In this document: in pieces, positions 17,173-24,912 of the stretch
Layout: each line of letters opens with the position of its first letter
How positions within the stretch are numbered: the stretch's first letter is position 1
From: an uncultured bacterium
GTDB lineage: Bacteria > Oederibacteriota > PGYV01 > Palsa-1178
Length of the DNA stretch: 49,819 bases
NCBI GenBank assembly: GCA_937889595.1
Contig: CALAOR010000056.1
Location: 1 to 49,819 of the forward strand
Reading direction: 5' to 3'
Translations under genes and position numbers: made by a program
Notes under the pieces: generated by a model
Told to the model about the DNA's origin: nothing
The model's input: the letters and a program-made list of their open reading frames with translations, nothing else
Databases searched by the model: none

Positions 17173-18450
17173 TCATTTATTCCCGTAAACCAGTTTGCCT
17201 GCTTTAAAGACCATTTCTATGCTGCCTTTTAAGGTTTTGCCTATAAAAGGCGAGTTGGAGGAGCGTGAACCAAAAAATCCCTCACTAATAGTAACTTCTT
17301 TATTGATATCAGCAATGACTATATCCGCATCAGAACCTTCGCTTAAAGTGCCTTTATCCATGTTCAATATCCTTGCCGGGTTTATTGTTATTTTTTGTAC
17401 TGCCTCGGAAATTGTCAGCACGCCGGGGTTAACGAGTTCTGTTACAATAAGCGGAAAGGCCGTTTCAAGACCGATTATGCCGTAGGCTGCCTGGGTCCAC
17501 TCCACATCCTTATCCAGCTCTGCATGCGGCGCGTGGTCGGTCGCAATCACGTCTATGGTCCCGTCTTTCAGCGCCTTTTTCATGGCCTTTACGTCTTCTT
17601 TTGAACGCAGAGGCGGGTTCATTTTGTAATTAGTGTCATAGTTAACGAGGCTTGAATCATCAAGGGAAAAATGATGCGGGGTAACTTCAGCGGTTACGTT
17701 TATCCCCTGTTTTTTTGCCCACCTTAAAAGGTCAACCGAGCCCGAAGTGGAAAGGTGAGCCAGGTGCAATTTTCCGCCGGTATCTTTGGCTATCATGATA
17801 TCGCGGGCCACTATTGATTCCTCTGCCGAAGCAGGAATGCCTTTTAACCCCAGCATGGTGCCGTAGTATCCTTCGTTTACCGTATTATCGCCGGCCAAGT
17901 TCGCGTCCTCGCAGTGCTCTATCAGGGCTATGCCGAACATTTTGCAATATTGCAGGGCCCGCCTTACTATCTCGGCGTTCATGACCGTGCTGCCGTCATC
18001 GGATATTGCAACTGCGCCGGCTTTGAACAACTCTCCTATTGGCGCCAATTCCATGCCGGCACGCCCTTTTGTAATGGTTCCTATGGCCTTAACGTCTATC
18101 AGTCCGACCTGTTTTGATTTCATGTTTATGAATTCAACCATGGCCTGATTGTCTATGGGCGGGTCCGTGTTTGGCATGCACGCGACAGTTGTAAATCCGC
18201 CTTTTGCCGCGGCCCGCGATCCTGATTCTATGGTTTCTTTATACTCAAAACCCGGTTCACGGAAGTGCACGTGCATGTCAATAAATCCAGGCAGCACGAG
18301 CATGTTTGATGCGTCAATAATTTCCGCGTCCTTATCTGTAATGGACTTTGCGATCTTTTCTATCTTCCCGTTGTTTATGAGAATGTCGGCTTTTTCATCC
18401 TTCTTATTTGCCGGGTCCACTATTGTTCCGTTTTTAATCAATAATTTCAT
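17173..18450 (-). CDS. pyrC: Dihydroorotase (class I)
   Basis: The product is 425 residues. It cyclises carbamoyl aspartate to dihydroorotate. Metal-binding motifs are DMHVHFREPG near residue 60, HCED in the middle, HLST, and DHAPH near residue 305. A ribosome site (GGAGG, about 9 nt upstream) lies inside pyrB, and the two genes overlap by 17 nt, so translation is probably coupled. Its length and motifs match the long bacterial class I form. Confidence 0.96.
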   Translation of the reverse strand: MKLLIKNGTIVDPANKKDEKADILINNGKIEKIAKSITDKDAEIIDASNMLVLPGFIDMHVHFREPGFEYKETIESGSRAAAKGGFTTVACMPNTDPPIDNQAMVEFINMKSKQVGLIDVKAIGTITKGRAGMELAPIGELFKAGAVAISDDGSTVMNAEIVRRALQYCKMFGIALIEHCEDANLAGDNTVNEGYYGTMLGLKGIPASAEESIVARDIMIAKDTGGKLHLAHLSTSGSVDLLRWAKKQGINVTAEVTPHHFSLDDSSLVNYDTNYKMNPPLRSKEDVKAMKKALKDGTIDVIATDHAPHAELDKDVEWTQAAYGIIGLETAFPLIVTELVNPGVLTISEAVQKITINPARILNMDKGTLSEGSDADIVIADINKEVTISEGFFGSRSSNSPFIGKTLKGSIEMVFKAGKLVYGNK

Positions 18451-19366
18451 TTGCTTTGCCTCCTCCCATAAGATACAGTACAGCCATTCTGACTGCCACG
18501 CCGTTTGTTACCTGTTCTTCTATGACCGACTGCGGCCCATCCGCCACATTCGGCGATATTTCAATACCGCGGTTCATGGGGCCCGGGTGCATAACAAGAC
18601 AGTCGCTTTTGGCGCTTTTCAGTTTTGTGGTATTTACCCCGAAAAGCATGGCATATTCCCTGATGGTGGGAAAAAGGTGTTTTTTCATTCTTTCAAGCTG
18701 TATCCTGAGTATATTCACGACATCTGCGCCTTTGATGCCTTTTTCAAGGTCATGATAAACTTCAACGCCCATTTTTTCTATGTCGCGCGGTATCAAAGTG
18801 GAAGGGCCGACAACGCGCACCTTGGCGCCCATTTTTTTCAGTCCCCAAATGTTTGAACGGGCGACGCGCGAGTGCGCTATGTCGCCTACAAGGGCCACCG
18901 TGAGGCCTTCTATCCTGTTTTTCTTGTCCATAATTGTAAACATGTCAAGAAGCCCCTGTGTCGGATGCTCATGCATGCCGTCTCCGGCATTTATAATATG
19001 CGACGATATTTTCTTTGTCAGCATATGCGGCACGCCTGACACGCCGTGCCTGATGACAACAATGTCAATCTGCATGGCCTCTATGGTGCGTATCGTATCT
19101 ATTAAAGTCTCGCCTTTGGCGACAGACGAGGTTGATATCGCAAGGTTTAATACATCGGCTGAGAGTCTTTTGGCGGCTATCTCAAAAGATGTTTTGGTCC
19201 TCGTGGAATTCTCGAAGAAGAAGTTCGCCACGGTTTTGCCTTTTAAGGTCGGGAGCTTCTTTACCTGGCGCTGGTTCACTTCCTTGAAAGTTTTTGCCAT
19301 GGTGAGTATTTCAGTTATCTGTTCGGGGGAAACATCCTGCAGGGCTATTAAATGTTTTAACACCAT
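18434..19366 (-). CDS. pyrB: Aspartate carbamoyltransferase catalytic subunit
   Basis: The product is 310 residues from the ATG at 19366, the usual ATCase length. It joins carbamoyl phosphate and aspartate. The carbamoyl-phosphate site motifs FFENSTRTKTSFEIA and HPTQGLLD are present, with the aspartate-side HPGPMNRG. GGGAGG lies 7 nt before this ATG; a longer reading to 19405 would run back into pyrR and is not supported. The start overlaps the pyrR end closely (pyrR stop at 19368-19370). No pyrI regulatory subunit follows. Confidence 0.96.
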   Translation of the reverse strand: MVLKHLIALQDVSPEQITEILTMAKTFKEVNQRQVKKLPTLKGKTVANFFFENSTRTKTSFEIAAKRLSADVLNLAISTSSVAKGETLIDTIRTIEAMQIDIVVIRHGVSGVPHMLTKKISSHIINAGDGMHEHPTQGLLDMFTIMDKKNRIEGLTVALVGDIAHSRVARSNIWGLKKMGAKVRVVGPSTLIPRDIEKMGVEVYHDLEKGIKGADVVNILRIQLERMKKHLFPTIREYAMLFGVNTTKLKSAKSDCLVMHPGPMNRGIEISPNVADGPQSVIEEQVTNGVAVRMAVLYLMGGGKANEIID

Positions 19367-19367
19367 A

Positions 19368-19919
19368 CTAAGCCTCCCTTTCAGCGAGAAGAACTTTTTC
19401 TTCACCGTCTGATTCCTGTAGTTTCAAAACTATCATTTCTTCACCGCTTGTCGGCACGTTCTTCCCCACGTAGTTTGCCTGGATGGGCAGTTCCCTATGC
19501 CCACGGTCTATAAGGACGGCAAGCTGTATGGTTTTTGGCCTGCCGAATTCTATGATAACGTCCATGGCTGCGCGCGTGGAGCGGCCGGTATACAGGACAT
19601 CATCGACAAGCACTATGTCCTTTCCGTCTATGTTCATGGGTAGTTCGGTGGATTTTACCTCGGCTTTTGTGACGCGGTCGTAATCGTCGCGATAAAAAGT
19701 GATATCAACGGCGCCTACAGGCACTTTGACATTTTCGATTTCTTTGATTTTATCGGCTATACGCAAGGCAAGCACGTCTCCGCGCGAACGTATGCCCACA
19801 ATAATGAGGTTGTTTGCGCCTTTGTTTTTCTCAAGGATTTCATGGGCAATACGGGTTAAAGCCCGCGCAATTGAGGGTTTATCGAGGATTTCGCTCTTGA
19901 TTTTAAGCTTTTTTTCCAA
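19368..19919 (-). CDS. pyrR: Bifunctional PyrR: pyr mRNA-binding attenuator / uracil phosphoribosyltransferase
   Basis: The product is 183 residues. It senses UMP and binds the leader of the pyr transcript to promote termination, and can also make UMP from uracil and PRPP. The PRPP motif [18 protein letters not shown] is intact, with [11 protein letters not shown] and [20 protein letters not shown], which are both typical of PyrR. The start codon is TTG at 19919, 6 nt after GGAGG. It is the first gene of the pyr operon, and a matching PyrR-binding RNA lies in its leader. Confidence 0.95.
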   Translation of the reverse strand: MEKKLKIKSEILDKPSIARALTRIAHEILEKNKGANNLIIVGIRSRGDVLALRIADKIKEIENVKVPVGAVDITFYRDDYDRVTKAEVKSTELPMNIDGKDIVLVDDVLYTGRSTRAAMDVIIEFGRPKTIQLAVLIDRGHRELPIQANYVGKNVPTSGEEMIVLKLQESDGEEKVLLAEREA

Positions 19920-19980
19920 CTAAAGCCTCCGGTTACGGCAGGCGCGGCATAAGTGCATGGGACGCGGGAAGAAGTTGTGT

Positions 19981-20033
19981 GTCCGCCGCAGCTAAAGCTT
20001 TGGCGGATTCATTTACGGCGGAGCCGTAAATGA
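19981..20033. repeat. Hairpins between the pyr attenuator and pyrR
   Basis: Two stems are seen. TCATTTACGGC (20009-20019) pairs perfectly with 20023-20033 through a 3-nt loop. TCCGCC (19982-19987) pairs with GGCGGA (20002-20007) around an AGCTaaAGCT core. The second type recurs imperfectly at 20071-20096 (TCCACC...AAAGCT...GGCGGA), so it looks like a dispersed element. Confidence 0.65.
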
Positions 20034-20068
20034 AAAAACCTTCTTCCTGCGGACATGCAGTAAGAAGG
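20033..20068 (-). terminator. Attenuator terminator in the pyr leader
   Basis: On the minus strand CCTTCTT-A-CTGC pairs with GCAG-G-AAGAAGG (20039-20068, 11 pairs with one internal mismatch, 6-nt loop), followed by six U (20033-20038). It lies about 110 nt before pyrR and about 35 nt after the PyrR-binding element, as in Gram-positive pyr attenuators. Confidence 0.85.
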
Positions 20069-20103
20069 CATCCACCTTCGCTAAAGCTCCGGCGGACAAG
20101 TTG

Positions 20104-20136
20104 CTCCTTACCAGCCTCGCAGGGCCAGTTTAAAGG
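20104..20136 (-). promoter_or_regulatory. PyrR-binding RNA element (anti-antiterminator)
   Basis: On the minus strand the leader reads CCTTTAAACTGGCCC then TGCGAGGCTGGTAAGGAG. The core CCNGNGAGGYU is the conserved PyrR-binding loop known from Bacillus pyr leaders, and the flanks TTTAAA, CTGG and AAGGAG also resemble them. The first three bases of the usual ARUCC start are changed to GGC. It should hold the transcript in the terminating form when PyrR-UMP is bound. Confidence 0.8.
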
Positions 20137-20161
20137 ACAATTACTTTCCTGTTACAGATAT

Positions 20162-20190
20162 AAATTACACCTTCGGGGAAAAAATGTCAA
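20162..20190 (-). promoter_or_regulatory. Promoter of the pyr operon
   Basis: On the minus strand a perfect -35 TTGACA (20185-20190) and -10 TAATTT (20162-20167) are 17 nt apart. They lie about 30 nt after the upstream gene's stop and upstream of the PyrR element. The predicted leader is about 235 nt. Confidence 0.75.
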
Positions 20191-20219
20191 TGGTGTTTTT
20201 TTTAATATTTGCAGTGGCT

Positions 20220-22193
20220 CTACTTATATACCGTACTCCTTATTATTATCTCAACTCTTCTGTTCTTCGCCCTGTTCTCCGGGGTATCGTTCGGGGCTAT
20301 AGGGTATCTGTCCGCCCTGCCTTCGGGAATTATCCTTTTGGGGTCAAGACCCATAAAATTAATCATGAAAAACCTGACTGCGTCGGCCCTGGCCTGCGAT
20401 AATTCTATATTGTCAATGTATGTTTTTCCCGACGGCATGATATTATCCGTATGCCCGGCAACTATAAGTTCCGTGCCCGGGAACTGCTCTATTATGGATT
20501 TTGAATCCTTCACCATCTTATACGCCGAGACTTTCACATCGGCTGTTCCCGCATCAAAGAGAGCGTCGGATGAAAATACTATCTTTATTTCCCTGACAAG
20601 CAACAGCTTTTTCTCCACAGGCGTCTGGCCCCTGTTATTAAGGGTGTCATACGCTATAAAGCTGTAATAATATTCCTCGCTGGTTTTGGCGTAACTGCCG
20701 TCATTGCCTTTGCCGTCCCATGTTACCGAAATAGGCGGCATGCCCCTGCCCGAAGTTGAGTAGAATATATTTTTATCGGAGTTCCATATTACCAACTGCC
20801 ACCGGTCAATGCCGTTTTTATCCTTTGCAAAAAAAGTAAATGTAACCGGAATGAGCAGCGCGTCTTCCCTGCCCGGCCTTTTATAAACCGGCCCGGCTTC
20901 CATGCTTGTTTCAGGAGGCGTATTGTCTATTTCAACATCTATCTTATTTGATTCGGATGCGCCGTTAACCACATACTCGGCCGTAACAGACGCTTTATAT
21001 ACACCATCCTTAAAGACAACCTTGTCTTTAGCGCCGTCCCATTCTATTTTCTTATCGCTTGGTTTTTTTGCCGGTATCCTCATAAGAAGTTTCAGGCCTT
21101 TTTCATCATAAATATTGATCCACACGCTGGTTACAAGGCTTATCTCCTGCAGAATGGGTGTAAAATATGCTTTATCAAGGTATCCGTCATTATTAGGGGA
21201 TATAAGGAACGGGGCCACAGCCAGGCGCGCGGGCGGTGTTCCCCAGGAAAACAGCAGGGAAAACCTGTGGGTCGCGCCAAGTACGTCATAATTAACAAAC
21301 GCGTAATCCAATTCAAAGTTCTTGTATTTTATTCCTGCTCCAGCCGACGGCTGTAAAGTATGGCCTATATTTATGCCCGCCCTTAAAGCGTACATGTCAA
21401 AGAACCAGTATTCCGCCCCAAAACCGAATTGGGCAATATCGTCTATCTGCAATGTGACCTGGCTGGTAAGCAGAAATTCACAGCCGAATAACTGCGTCAG
21501 ATCGGATACTCCCATGATTACGTCAAAAGGCTGGTCAAAAGACTCGCTGCTCATCGTGGCTTTTGTCCCGATATTCCCTATCACAAGCCCGCCCCGCAGA
21601 TAATGCCCGTTCACCAGCTGCTTATACATCGCGCCCAGGTCACAGGTAACATTTGAATCCTTGTATTCGCCCAGATAATCCGTGGATAAACGAATGTTTA
21701 AACCCACCGACAGTTCTTCCAGCGGGTCAAGGGAATAACCGAAAATCACCGAGTAACTTTTCGGTGTGAATTTATCGCCGGTAAAAGACAAGAGGTCAAC
21801 CCCGCTGTTTAAATATCCGGTGTCATAAAACGGCAGGTCGGAATTATGGGACATATCGCCTGCCTGTATGTATGAAACCGCAAGCCCTATCTTACCCCAA
21901 CTCAAAAGCGGATCAGGATTAACAATTGCCATGTAGTCATAATTAATCCCCTGAAACCAACTTATGTGTGATAGCTGCGCCTCATAACCGAGTATGGTGT
22001 TCAATCCGGCCGGATTATAAAAAAGCCCGTAAGTACCGTCGGATACGGCAACAAAAGCGTCACCCAAAGCCGCAGCCCGCGCAAAAGGCGCTATTTTAAG
22101 GTAGTTGGACCCGGTTGTCCCGGCACCGGAGCCCCATCCGAACAGAGCGGTATACAACGCTGTGAGAATAATTAAGAATAATGTTTTTTTCAT
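20220..22193 (-). CDS. PorV-like outer-membrane barrel with C-terminal OmpA domain
   Basis: The product is 657 residues with a signal peptide at ~1-19. Residues ~25-330 resemble the PorV/UPF0164 barrel family, including the signature ARAAALGDAFVAVSDGTYGL and FYNPAGL. Residues ~335-530 look like two Ig/FlgD-type beta domains (SPNNDGYLDKAYFTP, IEWDGAKDK, VTWDGKGNDG). Residues ~545-657 are an OmpA peptidoglycan-binding domain (VAGHTDN, LSQARADAVRFFM, EGRADRYPIAPNDTPENRAK, NRRVEI). It would link the outer membrane to peptidoglycan; export or surface-attachment roles are possible by analogy with PorV. It is alone, with its own weak promoter, upstream of the pyr leader. Confidence 0.85.
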   Translation of the reverse strand: MKKTLFLIILTALYTALFGWGSGAGTTGSNYLKIAPFARAAALGDAFVAVSDGTYGLFYNPAGLNTILGYEAQLSHISWFQGINYDYMAIVNPDPLLSWGKIGLAVSYIQAGDMSHNSDLPFYDTGYLNSGVDLLSFTGDKFTPKSYSVIFGYSLDPLEELSVGLNIRLSTDYLGEYKDSNVTCDLGAMYKQLVNGHYLRGGLVIGNIGTKATMSSESFDQPFDVIMGVSDLTQLFGCEFLLTSQVTLQIDDIAQFGFGAEYWFFDMYALRAGINIGHTLQPSAGAGIKYKNFELDYAFVNYDVLGATHRFSLLFSWGTPPARLAVAPFLISPNNDGYLDKAYFTPILQEISLVTSVWINIYDEKGLKLLMRIPAKKPSDKKIEWDGAKDKVVFKDGVYKASVTAEYVVNGASESNKIDVEIDNTPPETSMEAGPVYKRPGREDALLIPVTFTFFAKDKNGIDRWQLVIWNSDKNIFYSTSGRGMPPISVTWDGKGNDGSYAKTSEEYYYSFIAYDTLNNRGQTPVEKKLLLVREIKIVFSSDALFDAGTADVKVSAYKMVKDSKSIIEQFPGTELIVAGHTDNIMPSGKTYIDNIELSQARADAVRFFMINFMGLDPKRIIPEGRADRYPIAPNDTPENRAKNRRVEIIIRSTVYK

Positions 22194-22259
22194 TGCACCC
22201 TTTTGAGCCTATTGTAATATAATCCCGAAACCAGATCCAAAAAAATATGCTGATAAAAC

Positions 22260-22289
22260 ATTATAACAGATTGATTATCAAGATTTAAA
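22260..22289 (-). promoter_or_regulatory. Candidate promoter for the PorV-OmpA gene
   Basis: A perfect minus-strand -10 TATAAT (22260-22265) has a weak -35 TTTAAA (22284-22289) 18 nt upstream. It is about 65 nt before the ATG. Only the -10 box is convincing. Confidence 0.35.
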
Positions 22290-22343
22290 GGAATATTAAA
22301 AAAATTGTTACCGCGCCGTTACAGTGCGGTCCTTGGCAATCCT

Positions 22344-22416
22344 GTAGTGGCCGAATATTATTCGGCCAACCGCGGCTCGCTGGCCCGCGGGTGGCGGCAT
22401 GATATGCCGCCACTAC
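22344..22416. repeat. Composite palindromic repeat (GTAGTGGCCGAAT and GTGGCGGCAT units)
   Basis: TGGCCGAAT (22348-22356) pairs with ATTCGGCCA (22360-22368). After a GC-rich CCGCGG-containing spacer, GTGGCGGCAT (22391-22400) pairs with ATGCCGCCAC (22404-22413). The element starts with GTAG and ends with CTAC. Both units are the same as those in the pyrK-carB gap. Confidence 0.85.
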
Positions 22417-22451
22417 TTGAAAAAGAAAAGGGCGGCGTTTCCGCCGCCCTT
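22417..22451 (-). terminator. Intrinsic terminator after the cyclophilin gene
   Basis: On the minus strand AAGGGCGGCG pairs with CGCCGCCCTT (22428-22451, 10 bp, 4-nt loop), followed by a U-rich tail (CTTTTCTTTTTC). It lies about 30 nt after the gene ending at 22482 and closes the glycosyltransferase operon. Confidence 0.9.
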
Positions 22452-22481
22452 AATTATCCACAGCTTATTAACCTGAATTAT

Positions 22482-23051
22482 TTACTTGTTTTCGATGTAA
22501 ACTTTCGTCATTTTATCGCCTATCTGTATCTTATGAACCACATCCAGACCTTCTGTAACCTGGCCAAATACCGTGTATTTGCCGTCCAAAAAAGGTACTG
22601 CGGCCAGACAGATGTAGAACTGGCTCCCTGCCGAATCCGGATCCTGGGCGCGTGCCATGGCAACTGTGCCGTCCAGGTGCGGGTTCTTGTTAAACTCGGC
22701 CTTAATATTGTAGCCTGGTCCGCCTGAGCCATTACCCGCCGGGTCTCCGCCCTGGATCACGAAGTTCGGTTCAACCCTGTGGAAGGTCAGGCCGTTGTAA
22801 AAATTGGAAGCCGCGAGCTTTATGAAGTTCTCGCAGGTTTTCGGCGCGTCTGCCGTGAAGAACCTGAACTTGATCACACCCTTTGTTGTTTCAATGACCG
22901 CGATGGGCTCTCCCGAAGGTTTTGCCCCTTCTGTTCCCGGCGTAACTGCCGCCGCCGTGTCTTTTACTTCACCGGATTTACCTGCACAAGTTGCGCCGAT
23001 TACCACAAACAAAACAACTACTGCAATAACTGCCAATATAATCCTGTTCAT
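22482..23051 (-). CDS. Exported cyclophilin-type peptidyl-prolyl isomerase
   Basis: The product is 189 residues. An N-terminal hydrophobic segment (residues 1-20) is followed by ATCAG, which may be a weak lipobox, and a ~30-residue linker. The cyclophilin domain covers ~48-189: APKTCENFIKLA, FHRVEPNFVIQGGDP, GGPGYNIKAEF and GSQFYICLA. It should speed proline isomerisation during folding of exported proteins. The ATG overlaps the upstream flippase-like gene by 4 nt (ATGA), and GGAGGAAAG precedes it. It is the last gene of the operon. Confidence 0.92.
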   Translation of the reverse strand: MNRIILAVIAVVVLFVVIGATCAGKSGEVKDTAAAVTPGTEGAKPSGEPIAVIETTKGVIKFRFFTADAPKTCENFIKLAASNFYNGLTFHRVEPNFVIQGGDPAGNGSGGPGYNIKAEFNKNPHLDGTVAMARAQDPDSAGSQFYICLAAVPFLDGKYTVFGQVTEGLDVVHKIQIGDKMTKVYIENK

Positions 23052-24100
23052 TTTGCACTTTCCTCCTTTTCTTTTTCGTTTAATATTTTTTTAAACGTCA
23101 GGCCTTCGGTAAACATAAATATGAGCCCCAAAATTATTATGGGAAACAGTATCATGGCATGCACAATAAAAACATAAGCGGCGGCCTCTTCCTTGGGATA
23201 GGCGAATAACAACATAATTGCCACGCCAAAGAACTCAAAAGGCCCCACCCCCCCCGATGTTGAAGGCGCCATGATCGCAAAATTTGCCACAGACATGATC
23301 AGGCATATAAGAAGGAAATTAATCTGCAGGTTCATGGAAACACCCAGCAGCCAGTATGTAAAAGCCTCCACGGTCCATGCAAAAAACGAGAGCCCGAACA
23401 CGATTGCCACATCTTTCAGGCTGCCGAGCACGCCAAGACCGTTTATGAAAGTATCTATGAAACCGACCGTTTTCTCGCGGATATTTTTGGGGAATATGGA
23501 CATCATTGCGTGTATGAACTTTTCCGTTGCTTCCCTTTTATACAGCAGCAGGAACATGAATATAAAAATACCCGTAAAAACCAGGCTGCCTAATACGGCA
23601 AAACCAAGCACTGCATCCCTTATACCGAGTGTCATGCCAAAAGCCTTAATAGGCGCCATTTCAGCCTGTTTTGGAATGAAGTGAAATGCCGTATATCCGA
23701 CAATAAAGTAAAATATCATCACGAGTCCGTCAAACACCCGTTCTATAACAACAGTCGCGAAAGTCGAAGACTTTGATACCCCTTTTTTGTTCCCTGTCAT
23801 ATAGGCCCTGATGAATTCCCCCGCGCGCGCTGGAAGGACATTATTGAACATAAATCCCATCACCAGGTAGGGGAAAAGCTCAATGGCCGTAAATGGCTTA
23901 ATATGCTTTAACAGCTGGCGCCACCGCTGTGCCCGGATGTAATATCCGCCGATATACAGGATGATCGTCCCGCATAATAACCAGACGTTTATATGGCTGA
24001 TTACATGAAAAAGCTCGTCATATTTTATCCCTTTAAGTACAAAATAAAGGCAGACAACGGTTACTATAATGCCGAGCCAGAAAACCAGTTTTTTAATCAC
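23048..24100 (-). CDS. Polytopic membrane protein, flippase-like/UPF0104 family
   Basis: The product is 350 residues with about eight transmembrane helices. The segment FMFNNVLPARAGEFIRAY, the following VVIERVFDGLVMI and the later PSTSGGVGPFEFFGVA are hallmarks of the lysylphosphatidylglycerol-synthase transmembrane family. Members act in lipid or glycolipid transfer or flipping; the substrate here is unknown. It sits after a dolichol-phosphate-mannose-synthase-type glycosyltransferase, so a role in lipid-linked sugar handling is reasonable. The start is GTG, overlapping the upstream stop by 4 nt (GTGA). Confidence 0.85.
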   Translation of the reverse strand: MIKKLVFWLGIIVTVVCLYFVLKGIKYDELFHVISHINVWLLCGTIILYIGGYYIRAQRWRQLLKHIKPFTAIELFPYLVMGFMFNNVLPARAGEFIRAYMTGNKKGVSKSSTFATVVIERVFDGLVMIFYFIVGYTAFHFIPKQAEMAPIKAFGMTLGIRDAVLGFAVLGSLVFTGIFIFMFLLLYKREATEKFIHAMMSIFPKNIREKTVGFIDTFINGLGVLGSLKDVAIVFGLSFFAWTVEAFTYWLLGVSMNLQINFLLICLIMSVANFAIMAPSTSGGVGPFEFFGVAIMLLFAYPKEEAAAYVFIVHAMILFPIIILGLIFMFTEGLTFKKILNEKEKEESAK

Positions 24101-24912
24101 TTCTTTCCGCCTTTTTTAATCTCCCTGATGTAAAAAGGGCTTATCACATCAAAAAGTTTTTTTGAAAATTTGTCGTATTTTTTAATTCCCCACTTATGGA
24201 GAAGGTACTGGCCCATGACTTTGAGCGTAGCCAGGCCGTACTGCACGGACCTGGAAAAGTTAATGGAAGACGCTTCCTTAAAATACCTTGTCGGCACCGG
24301 GACTTCGGAGGACGCAAAACCGTTTATTTCAACCTGGGCTATGACCTCGGTGTCAAAAACAAAATCATCCGAATTCAGGGTAAAAGGTATGGTTGTCAGA
24401 AGTTTTCTGCTGTAAGCCCTAAAACCCGTGTGCAATTCCGAATAGTGCTTTCCGAAGCATTCATTTTCAATGAATGTAAGCAGCTTATTTGATATATATT
24501 TGTACAAAGGCATGCCGCCGCGCAGCGCGCCGGCGCCTAACATCCTGGACCCGAGTACAAAATCCGCATGACCGTTCAATATGGGGGATATCATCTCGGG
24601 AACGAGCCTGGAATCATACTGGTTGTCGGGATGCAGCATCACTATGACATCAGCGCCTTCCTTTAAGGCCTCAATGTAACAGGTTTTCTGGTTGCCGCCG
24701 TACCCTTTATTCTGTATATGCACTATGGTTTTAATGCCCAGCTGTTTTGCCACTGTGACCGTCTCGTCCTTTGACACATCGTCAACCAGTATTACTTTAT
24801 CCACAATACCTTTTGGTATATCCCTATAAGTCTGTTCCAAAGTCTTGGCCGCGTTATACGCAGGCATGACAACTACGACTTTCGCCCTTTTACTGCGGGT
24901 ATAAAACTTCAC
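24097..24912 (-). CDS. Family 2 glycosyltransferase (polyprenyl-phosphate sugar synthase type)
   Basis: The product is 271 residues from a GTG at 24912, 8 nt after GAGGTGG. A longer reading to 25008 lies inside the preceding gene and is rejected. The GT-A fold shows VVVVMPAYNAAKTLEQTY, KVILVDDVSKDET, the HPDNQY metal site and LHTGFRAYSRKLL. This resembles enzymes that move a sugar from a nucleotide to polyprenyl phosphate at the membrane face. That would feed the membrane glycosyltransferases encoded just upstream. It overlaps the upstream gene by 23 nt. Confidence 0.88.
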   Translation of the reverse strand: MKFYTRSKRAKVVVVMPAYNAAKTLEQTYRDIPKGIVDKVILVDDVSKDETVTVAKQLGIKTIVHIQNKGYGGNQKTCYIEALKEGADVIVMLHPDNQYDSRLVPEMISPILNGHADFVLGSRMLGAGALRGGMPLYKYISNKLLTFIENECFGKHYSELHTGFRAYSRKLLTTIPFTLNSDDFVFDTEVIAQVEINGFASSEVPVPTRYFKEASSINFSRSVQYGLATLKVMGQYLLHKWGIKKYDKFSKKLFDVISPFYIREIKKGGKK

